Assembly (NCBI GenBank): GCA_945788655.1
Contig: CALZMV010000062.1
Span: 1-7,436, forward strand
Origin: an uncultured Clostridia bacterium
GTDB lineage: Bacteria; Bacillota; Clostridia; Peptostreptococcales; Anaerovoracaceae
Length of the DNA stretch: 7,436 nucleotides
Reading direction: 5' to 3'
The notes below the pieces were generated by a model. The model made no database searches. It had not been told where the DNA came from and worked only from the letters and a program-made list of their open reading frames with translations. How positions within the stretch are numbered: the first letter of the stretch is position 1; each line of letters opens with the position of its first letter. This document shows positions 1 through 6,127 of the stretch, piece after piece. Made by a program: the position numbers and the translations under genes.

Positions 1-1883
1 CCGTTAGCACCTTGTTTGTCAAAGCCGTTGTCAACAAAATCAAATGATTTACCATTTTCTGCAAGCTCATAACTCTTCTGCAAGGCTGCTGAATATACTG
101 CAAGTGGCTTTAGAGACGAACCTGGCTGCTGAGGTGTAATAGCTCTATTAAACAGCTGCCTGCCTGAAGTCTTTCTGCCTCCGGTCATGGCTTTAATTTG
201 ACCGGTTTTATTATCAATAATTGTCATGGCAGCCTGAGGCTGTACAGTTCTAGGGTTCAAGGTAAACTGATTTGTTACAAGTGTATTACCATCTTCAGTG
301 AAGAAAGTAGGATAATCTGTAAAGAAATCAGCTGATAATTTAACATTTCCGTCTGAGTCCTTGGATTTATATTTCTGAGGAATATTTATATATCCGCCAT
401 TGATTGCATAAAGCGTGTTGTTTTCATATACATACATATTCTTGAATTCAACACTATAATCTGTCTGACCTTGAACTGTTGTATTGTAGAAGTTCAGGCG
501 TTTTCCTGCAATTAATGTAAGTGAACCATCTTTATTCTTTTTAAATTCATCTTCTTTTAATACAAAGTTTCCATCACCATTGATGTAGTTGGAAAAGGCA
601 TATAAAAGAATTTTTCCATTTTTATCTAAAATATTACCAGCATTATCCTTTTTATAGTCTGTCGCAACAGGGAAGTTTGAATCAATATTGAACTCCTTGT
701 CAATAACAGCCTGTGCCTGAGAATCCATTGTTGTATATATCTTAACACCGCCGTTATATACAAGGTCGTAAGCTTCCTGGGATGAATATCCGGCTTCTTC
801 CTGAAGGTCTCTGATAACAGTCTGAATTGCATAGTCAGCATAATAATTGGATAAAGAGTTAAGAGCATCGAGGTTAGGATTTACAATATCCTTTATTTCA
901 ACCTTTTGCGCTTCTTCATAGTCTTTATCTGTAATATAACCTTGATCATGCATTAAATATAGGCATGTTTGCATTCTGTCTTTACATTTGTCGTTCCAAA
1001 CGTATGCCACATCACCATTTTTTAATATAAGATTGTTTGTGCTATCATTTATTTCACTTGCATCTACTGCAACTACAAGGGCGTATGTGGTAGGTGCTTG
1101 AGGTAGAGCAGCTAAAGCAGCAGATTCTGCTATTGTAAGATCCTCAACATCCTTTGAATAATAAGCCTGAGCGGCAGTCTGGATACCATTACCGCATCCG
1201 AAATTTATTGTATTCAGATATGCTTCAAGAATCTCATCCTTGGTAAGTTCTTTTTCAAGAATTACAGCATAATAGGCTTCTCTGACTTTTCTGCTGAGAT
1301 TTCTATCAAACATTTCGTCAGAGAGATAGAGGTTTCTTGAAAGCTGCTGGGTAATGGTGCTGGTACCACTTATGTGCCCGCCATTAAACACAGCATCTTT
1401 GAGGGCACCAAAGATTCTTATTATATTGAAGCCGTGATGTTTCTCAAAAGTCTTATCTTCCAGTGCGATAAATGCATATCGTGTATGCTCCGGAACCTTG
1501 TCAATTTCTACGAGGGTTCGATTTTCATTACCGAAGACCGTATCCATGACTTCTCCTTTATCGTCGTATAGAACAGAACTCTGTGACAGTAGACTGTAGA
1601 TATCATCAGTTTCTATGTCAGGCGCGGAAATAATAACAGTCGCCACATAAACAATTCCGATTAAACATACGGTCAAAAAGGCAATAATCGCAATTTTTAA
1701 TACTTTCTTCTTATCGATTGATGAAAAATCGATGGCTTTTTCGCCTTTTCCGATTTTAAGATTCAGTTTATGGTCTTTTTTTGAATTCTTTCTTGATTTC
1801 TTATTATTTCTTCTCGATCTATGGATTGTTTCATCATTAACGTTCTTATTAATATCATTATTTTGATTGTTAGTGTTACTCAA
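1..1883 (-). CDS. Class A (bifunctional) penicillin-binding protein, PBP1A type, C-terminus cut by window edge
   Basis: The protein polymerises lipid II into glycan strands and cross-links the peptides on the outer face of the membrane. The visible 627 residues read without a stop. They begin with a polar Asn/Lys/Arg-rich cytoplasmic tail (1-60) and one membrane anchor (about 61-86). The GT51 glycosyltransferase domain follows, with EDKTFEKHHG (catalytic Glu142), GTSTITQQ (173-180) and the RKVREAYYAVILE segment (second Glu202). The transpeptidase domain starts near 548 and shows the active-site motif SSLK (Ser589, Lys592) inside QQPGSSLKPL. The later SxN and KTG motifs would lie beyond base 1. 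About 150 residues separate the two catalytic parts (roughly 395-547), longer than in short PBP1 proteins. The TTG start at 1883 is chosen because AGGTG lies 5 bases upstream and no ATG precedes the membrane anchor in frame. It is a ponA/mrcA-like protein, but Bacillota carry several paralogues, so no symbol is given. Confidence 0.96.
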   Translation of the reverse strand, partial: MSNTNNQNNDINKNVNDETIHRSRRNNKKSRKNSKKDHKLNLKIGKGEKAIDFSSIDKKKVLKIAIIAFLTVCLIGIVYVATVIISAPDIETDDIYSLLSQSSVLYDDKGEVMDTVFGNENRTLVEIDKVPEHTRYAFIALEDKTFEKHHGFNIIRIFGALKDAVFNGGHISGTSTITQQLSRNLYLSDEMFDRNLSRKVREAYYAVILEKELTKDEILEAYLNTINFGCGNGIQTAAQAYYSKDVEDLTIAESAALAALPQAPTTYALVVAVDASEINDSTNNLILKNGDVAYVWNDKCKDRMQTCLYLMHDQGYITDKDYEEAQKVEIKDIVNPNLDALNSLSNYYADYAIQTVIRDLQEEAGYSSQEAYDLVYNGGVKIYTTMDSQAQAVIDKEFNIDSNFPVATDYKKDNAGNILDKNGKILLYAFSNYINGDGNFVLKEDEFKKNKDGSLTLIAGKRLNFYNTTVQGQTDYSVEFKNMYVYENNTLYAINGGYINIPQKYKSKDSDGNVKLSADFFTDYPTFFTEDGNTLVTNQFTLNPRTVQPQAAMTIIDNKTGQIKAMTGGRKTSGRQLFNRAITPQQPGSSLKPLAVYSAALQKSYELAENGKSFDFVDNGFDKQGAN

Positions 1884-1887
1884 GATT

Positions 1888-1893
1888 TCACCT
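1888..1893 (-). promoter_or_regulatory. Ribosome binding site of the PBP gene
   Basis: On the minus strand AGGTGA is followed after four bases by TTG. This Shine-Dalgarno sequence decides the TTG start at 1883 for the penicillin-binding protein. Confidence 0.75.
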
Positions 1894-1915
1894 ACTTTCT
1901 GACATTATCGTTCTC

Positions 1916-1944
1916 ATTATACCATAGAAATAAAATAAAGTTAA
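1916..1944 (-). promoter_or_regulatory. Promoter of the PBP gene (housekeeping sigma type, extended -10)
   Basis: Read on the minus strand, the -35 box TTAACT (1939-1944, 4 of 6 to consensus) is separated by exactly 17 bases from a perfect TATAAT (1916-1921). TATAAT is preceded by TGG, giving an extended -10 (TGn). Transcription would start near 1909, leaving an untranslated leader of about 26 bases with the ribosome binding site inside it. The spacing and perfect -10 make this the strongest promoter visible in the window. Confidence 0.75.
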
Positions 1945-2013
1945 GCAAAAACAACAGTTTTAAGGGATATATTTGACAAGGCTTCTGTTGCAGCTGGCAT
2001 TTTTTGAAAAAAG

Positions 2014-2042
2014 TTGCAGAAAAAAGATAAATGGAATATAAT
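2014..2042 (+). promoter_or_regulatory. Probable promoter of the comEC-holA-eamA operon
   Basis: A perfect -10 TATAAT (2037-2042) lies 17 bases after a weak -35 TTGCAG (2014-2019, 3 of 6 to consensus). The expected transcription start is near 2049, about 24 bases before the ATG at 2073. This geometry matches that of the PBP promoter on the other strand. The -10 falls inside the longer reading that starts at 2031, which argues against that start. No operator or riboswitch is evident. The weak -35 is the main reason for caution. Confidence 0.5.
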
Positions 2043-2064
2043 GTAAAAAGGCTTGTTGTGGGAA

Positions 2065-2070
2065 AGGTGA
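2065..2070 (+). promoter_or_regulatory. Ribosome binding site that fixes the comEC start
   Basis: AGGTGA, preceded by GGAA, ends two bases before ATG 2073. It repeats the AGGTGA seen ahead of the divergent PBP gene. The alternative ATG at 2031 is preceded only by an A-rich run with no comparable Shine-Dalgarno sequence. Confidence 0.7.
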
Positions 2071-2072
2071 AA

Positions 2073-4133
2073 ATGAGGCGCAAGCTCTTTTTAATAGTTG
2101 TATTTTGCATAGCAATAATAATAGTATTGGACTGCTTTAACGTTGATATTTCCTATAGAAATGTCAATATCAGATATAATGTTAAACATACTTATTATGG
2201 CAAAGTTATCGGGTTTTCTAATAAAGATGATTACTTCCGCTATGTTGTATTGCTTGATGATGGTCAGCGAATAATACTAAATGTCTATGAAGAGATAGAA
2301 AGACCTTACGACTTTTTTTATTCTACAATTGGTTTCAACGCTACAATTGAAAGAGCAAAGGGGGAGAGAAATCCCGGCTGCTTCAATTATGAAAAATATC
2401 TTAAAAGTTTAGACATTTATGGAACCGCTTCCTGCAGCCGATTTGATGAGATATCGAAAACAACAGGTCTTTTGAATATATTTAAGAAGACGCTTATGAT
2501 ATACAAATATACATTTATAGAAAGTCTTTCTCAAGAAAGCAGAGGACTGGTAAGCGGCATTTTGTTTGGTGAAACGGGATATTTGGAAGAGGACATCTAT
2601 GAAAGTTTTAAAGATAACGGAACGGCACATGTTCTGGCTGTTAGCGGCCTTCATATCGGCGTTTTCTATGGCTTTATCACAAAACTGCTTGGAAAAAGAC
2701 AAACTGTTTTGCGGTTTATAATTACCGCCTCAGTATTTATGTCTATAGGAATAATGGCCGGTTGGAGTCCATCCGTAACAAGAGCCGTTGCAATGGTAAT
2801 GATAAAAGAGTTTGCTTTATATACGGATCGGAGATATGATCTGATCACCGCTGCTTCAGCTGTAGCTTTTGTATCTATAGTTAAAAATCCTTATTGTGTC
2901 TTCAATACGGGATTTCAGATGTCTTTCTTAGCAGTATTGTCCATTTCCTTTATTCTACCAAAAATACCGGGCAAAATTCCCGATTTTTTGGCCATGCCCA
3001 TATGTGTTGCCATTGGAACTATTCCTTTTCAAACATATGTGTTTAATAAGCTCACCGTAAACAGCATTATGGCAAATATACCAATAGTTTTTCTTATAGG
3101 TATATTCATGCCGATTACTGCTTTACAATTTATTTTAGAATCAATAGGATTAAAAATAATTTTTTTAGACTATGTAGTAGACAGTATGGTTTTTTTCATA
3201 ATTAAAGTGAATGAAAAAATGACATTGATGGATACAGTGGATGTTGTAAGCTGTAAGACTGCATTTATAATATGTTTTTACCTGATTTTGTTCTTTTTTA
3301 CCTCGGAATATTTTTATCTGCTTGTAATTAGACGCAAGTATAAGCTGATTTCAGTCACTGTTGCAGGCATTATGTTATTCAGCTTTACAATTGACTATCT
3401 TACATATAACCCCATTTCAGAATGTGACGTTATCTTTGTTGACGTAGGACAAGGTGATTGTACTCACATAAGAGATGGAGACACTAATATTCTCATCGAT
3501 GGTGGAGGGAGCCTTTCTTATAATATAGGAAAAAACACCTTAAAGCCCTATCTTTTAAAAAACGGAGTAAAACAGATAGATTTAGCTCTTGCTACACATT
3601 TACATACAGATCACTATAAAGGGCTTGAGGAACTTAAGGAAGAAGGGTTAATAAAAAGATTAGAAGTTAATCAGACAACGGGTAGTAGATATAATGCCCT
3701 AAATATATCCATTGAAACATTGTGGCCTGTTTCCCTTGAAAATGATGATACACAAGATGAAAATGAGAACTGTAGTGTTTTTATGATTAAATATAATGAA
3801 GTAAAAATATTGGTAACAGGCGATCTTGATACAAAGGGTGAAGAAGCAATGGTAAAATACTATGCAAACACAGATTCGTTAAAGGCGGATATACTGAAAA
3901 TAGGGCATCATGGAAGCCACACCAGCACCTGTGATAATTTTTTGAAAGCGGTGGATCCACGGTTTTGTGTTATTCAGGTGGGTAAGAATAATTACGGACA
4001 TCCGTCGGCGAAAATTCTTGAAAAGCTTGCTAAAAGTAGTATAATTACTTTGAGAAACGATAGTCAGGGTGCTATTGGTTTTTCTTTTAAAAACGAGAAG
4101 ATTAGCTATTACACGATGATTCAGAATCCGTAG
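2073..4133 (+). CDS. comEC: ComEC/Rec2 family DNA-uptake channel protein
   Basis: ComEC forms the cytoplasmic-membrane channel through which single-stranded DNA enters during natural transformation. With the start at 2073 the protein has 686 residues. One N-terminal membrane segment (about 3-20) is followed by an extracellular OB-like domain ending in the family motif NPGCFNYEKYL. The Competence domain starts near 155 with GILFGETGYL and HVLAVSGLHIG (186-196), followed by a bundle of hydrophobic segments to about 441. The C-terminal metallo-beta-lactamase-like domain (about 450-686) keeps its metal-binding motifs: HLHTDH (509-514), TGDLD (582-586), GHHGSH (611-616) and GHPSA near 642. The protein is therefore full-length and looks intact. 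It has one N-terminal membrane helix, fewer than many ComEC proteins. It opens a three-gene operon with holA, an arrangement common in Bacillota; comEA is not in this window. Whether the organism is transformable cannot be judged from this gene alone. Confidence 0.95.
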   Translation: MRRKLFLIVVFCIAIIIVLDCFNVDISYRNVNIRYNVKHTYYGKVIGFSNKDDYFRYVVLLDDGQRIILNVYEEIERPYDFFYSTIGFNATIERAKGERNPGCFNYEKYLKSLDIYGTASCSRFDEISKTTGLLNIFKKTLMIYKYTFIESLSQESRGLVSGILFGETGYLEEDIYESFKDNGTAHVLAVSGLHIGVFYGFITKLLGKRQTVLRFIITASVFMSIGIMAGWSPSVTRAVAMVMIKEFALYTDRRYDLITAASAVAFVSIVKNPYCVFNTGFQMSFLAVLSISFILPKIPGKIPDFLAMPICVAIGTIPFQTYVFNKLTVNSIMANIPIVFLIGIFMPITALQFILESIGLKIIFLDYVVDSMVFFIIKVNEKMTLMDTVDVVSCKTAFIICFYLILFFFTSEYFYLLVIRRKYKLISVTVAGIMLFSFTIDYLTYNPISECDVIFVDVGQGDCTHIRDGDTNILIDGGGSLSYNIGKNTLKPYLLKNGVKQIDLALATHLHTDHYKGLEELKEEGLIKRLEVNQTTGSRYNALNISIETLWPVSLENDDTQDENENCSVFMIKYNEVKILVTGDLDTKGEEAMVKYYANTDSLKADILKIGHHGSHTSTCDNFLKAVDPRFCVIQVGKNNYGHPSAKILEKLAKSSIITLRNDSQGAIGFSFKNEKISYYTMIQNP

Positions 4134-4136
4134 AGG
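4132..4136 (+). promoter_or_regulatory. Ribosome binding site of holA overlapping the comEC stop codon
   Basis: AGAGG shares two bases with the comEC TAG stop (4131-4133) and lies nine bases before ATG 4146. A second AGAGG copy (4138-4142) is only three bases from the start and probably too close. The overlap suggests translation of holA is coupled to that of comEC. Confidence 0.55.
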
Positions 4137-4145
4137 TAGAGGCCT

Positions 4146-5195
4146 ATGGCTTATAAAAACACAAAAACTGAACATGCCTTTCAGTGTTTTCATAAGGACC
4201 TGAAAGAGGGGCAATTTCCCAATGTGATTTTTATGTTTGGTGAAGAAGAATATCTCATACAGTGGGCATGTAATTCCCTTGCAGACAAATTTATTGATAA
4301 ATCAATGATGGATATGGATTTTGTCAAGCTAGGAGAAACTGTTAGTGTTGATGAACTGCTATCTATCTGCGATACTTTTTCTATTTTTTCTGAACACAGG
4401 ATAGTCTGGGCGAAGAATTATCCCCCATTGATTAAAAAAAATAGCAAGGGTTTTGAAAACAGCCAAATCGAAGAACTTATAGCTTATCTTGAAAACCCAA
4501 ATCCGCAGACAATATTGATTTTTTCATGTGCGGAACCAGACGAATCAGGACCTCTTGTTAAGGCTCTTAAAAAAAATCATAAGACATATGAGTTTTCAAG
4601 ATTAGACAGGCCGCAATTAAACGGGTTTGCTGAAAAGCGATTTAAATCGGCAGGCATTGAGATAGACAGAAGCACATTAAGGTATCTGATCGATGAAACG
4701 GGATATTTTAACAGAGAAACAGATTACAGCATTTTCAATCTTGACAATGATATAAAAAAACTTATTGCTTATTGCGACGATGGAAGGATAACTGAAGAAG
4801 ATATAGATGCAACCTTAAAAGGGGATTTGGACAAGTTTGCTTTTGATTTTCTAGATGCGGTAACAAACAATAGAAAAGATGTAGCTCTCAGAATATTGAA
4901 CAACATTCTTGGTGCGGGTACAGAGTTCTATTCTGTGCTTGGTCTTCTTGTAAACCAGTTCGAGTTAATATTAGAAATTAAGGAAGTTTCAGAGGATATT
5001 TCCAATAGCACAAAAATAGCTGAGGTTCTGAAAATGAATCAGTACAGAGTTAAGAAAGCAAAGGCTTTTTCTGACAAGTATTCTTTGAAGAAGATTAAGG
5101 ATATTCTGATACAGCTATATGAAATAGACAGAAGCATTAAAATGGGACTGATGGAACAGAATCTGGCCCTTGAACTGTTAATAGGAAGGATGTGA
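4146..5195 (+). CDS. holA: DNA polymerase III subunit delta
   Basis: The delta subunit is the wrench of the clamp loader: it binds the beta sliding clamp and opens the ring so it can be loaded on primed DNA. The 349-residue product has the usual family length. The N-terminal part shows the conserved hydrophobic strand and loop VIFMFGEEEYLI (27-38), followed by an AAA+-like region (to about 225) without a Walker A motif, as is normal for delta. The C-terminal collar domain (about 226-349) carries the typical helical pattern, with FDFLDAVTNNRKDVALRIL, GLLVNQFELIL and the closing LALELLIGRM. It starts 12 bases after comEC and ends 4 bases before the transporter gene, so it is the middle gene of the operon. 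The comEC-holA neighbourhood is widespread in Bacillota and supports the call. Nothing suggests damage. Confidence 0.95.
   Translation: MAYKNTKTEHAFQCFHKDLKEGQFPNVIFMFGEEEYLIQWACNSLADKFIDKSMMDMDFVKLGETVSVDELLSICDTFSIFSEHRIVWAKNYPPLIKKNSKGFENSQIEELIAYLENPNPQTILIFSCAEPDESGPLVKALKKNHKTYEFSRLDRPQLNGFAEKRFKSAGIEIDRSTLRYLIDETGYFNRETDYSIFNLDNDIKKLIAYCDDGRITEEDIDATLKGDLDKFAFDFLDAVTNNRKDVALRILNNILGAGTEFYSVLGLLVNQFELILEIKEVSEDISNSTKIAEVLKMNQYRVKKAKAFSDKYSLKKIKDILIQLYEIDRSIKMGLMEQNLALELLIGRM
5184..5190 (+). promoter_or_regulatory. Ribosome binding site of the EamA transporter gene
   Basis: GGAAGGA lies inside the last codons of holA and nine bases before TTG 5200, a normal distance. The in-frame ATG at 5206 would be 15 bases away, so TTG is the better start. 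The site implies that ribosomes finishing holA feed directly into the next gene. Confidence 0.55.
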
Positions 5196-5199
5196 TTGA

Positions 5200-6102
5200 T
5201 TGAATATGACCAAACAAATGAGGGCGGACGGATTACTGGTGCTGATTACCTTCTTTTGGGGAATATCATACCTTTTGATGGATATATCTCTTAATGAGCT
5301 GGATCCGTTTACCCTTAACTCATTTAGGTTTTTGGGTGCCTTTTTTATAGCGGGAATAGCATCATGGAAGAGACTGGTTAATGTAAACAAAACTACATTG
5401 ATGTACAGCGTCATAATCGGAAGCTTAATGGTATTTGTATATCTTGGAGCAACTTTCGGAGTCAAGTACACTTCAATTTCAAATTCGGGATTTTTATGTT
5501 CTTTAACCGTTATTTTCACACCTATTATTGAATGGCTGTTTTTAAGAAAAATACCTGATAAGAGACTTAGCATTGCAATTATTGTGTGTACTGTGGGTAT
5601 TGGATTGCTTACTCTTGGAGATGGATTTTCTTTAGGTGCAGGACATTTAAAAGGTGATTTATTATGCCTGCTATGTGCTTTTTCATATTCAATTACTTTA
5701 ATTTCCACTGAAAAAGCAGTAGGAAATGAAAAGGTCGATGCTTTTCAGCTTGGGGTTCTGCAGATTGGTGTTACCGGTACATGGAATCTATTGCTTGCTT
5801 TTATCTTTGAAACTCCAAGTCTTCCGGGGTCAGCAGAGGTCTGGGCAAGCGCTATATTCCTATCCATTTTCTGCACCGGACTTGCATTTATTATTCAACC
5901 TATAGCAATGAAGGATACGACAGCTTCACATGTAGGTGTTATTTTTTCTCTGGAACCGGTTTTCTCCGCTATAGCGGCATTTATCTTTGCAAATGAAAGA
6001 TTAAGTGCAAAAGCATACTTTGGTGCATTTTTAATGATGTCAAGCATATTCATTATGGAACTTGATTTTAAAACTATTTTCAAAAAGAAAAGGGAAGGAT
6101 AG
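5200..6102 (+). CDS. EamA-domain (drug/metabolite transporter superfamily) membrane permease
   Basis: This is a 300-residue inner-membrane protein with about ten hydrophobic segments, near 11-28, 37-54, 68-86, 95-115, 123-139, 151-168, 180-202, 213-232, 243-263 and 271-287. It forms two EamA repeats of five helices each. Family marks include ITFFWGISYLLM in helix 1, SFRFLGAFFIAG in helix 2 and the second-repeat signature SLEPVFSAIAAFIFANERLS (250-269), with the conserved Glu266. The C-terminus is a short basic tail. Members export or exchange amino acids, nucleotides or other metabolites; the substrate cannot be predicted here. The TTG start at 5200 is favoured by its ribosome binding site; ATG 5206 would remove two residues. 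It is the last gene of the comEC-holA operon, 4 bases after holA, where rpsT often follows in other Bacillota. The stop codon lies within the terminator hairpin. Confidence 0.9.
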   Translation: MNMTKQMRADGLLVLITFFWGISYLLMDISLNELDPFTLNSFRFLGAFFIAGIASWKRLVNVNKTTLMYSVIIGSLMVFVYLGATFGVKYTSISNSGFLCSLTVIFTPIIEWLFLRKIPDKRLSIAIIVCTVGIGLLTLGDGFSLGAGHLKGDLLCLLCAFSYSITLISTEKAVGNEKVDAFQLGVLQIGVTGTWNLLLAFIFETPSLPGSAEVWASAIFLSIFCTGLAFIIQPIAMKDTTASHVGVIFSLEPVFSAIAAFIFANERLSAKAYFGAFLMMSSIFIMELDFKTIFKKKREG

Positions 6103-6120
6103 CCGTCATCCTTCCTTTTT
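6090..6120. terminator. Bidirectional intrinsic terminator between eamA and recN
   Basis: GGAAGGAT (6093-6100) pairs with ATCCTTCC (6108-6115) around a 7-base loop, and the A/T flanks extend the pairing with a one-base bulge. On the plus strand the stem is followed by TTTTT. On the minus strand it is followed by CTTTTCTTTTT. It can therefore stop both convergent transcription units. The left arm and loop contain the last codons and stop of the transporter gene. Confidence 0.8.
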
Positions 6121-6127
6121 AATGGAT

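Noticed and set aside
626..868. Open frame of 80 codons on the minus strand inside the PBP gene
   Set aside because: The same strand carries the PBP reading frame continuously here, with family motifs on both sides; this is an alternative frame of it.
1973..1978. Perfect TTGACA as a -35 box for comEC
   Set aside because: No acceptable -10 lies 16-19 bases downstream; the sequences there are GGCATT or GCATTT. The TATAAT at 2037 is far out of range, so I do not call a promoter from this box.
1884..2072. Possible riboswitch or small RNA in the divergent intergenic region
   Set aside because: The 189 bases are filled by two promoters and two ribosome binding sites, with leaders of about 25 bases. 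The only hairpin-like element is the short T6-G-A6 run, which is too weak to call.
3879..4214. Open frame of 111 codons on the minus strand across the comEC-holA junction
   Set aside because: It is antisense to two well-supported genes, its composition looks like a reverse translation of them, and no independent signals are seen.
5178..5708. Open frame of 176 codons on the minus strand opposite the transporter gene
   Set aside because: It lies antisense to a clear ten-helix EamA gene, matches no family I recognise and has no convincing ribosome binding site. It is a coding shadow.
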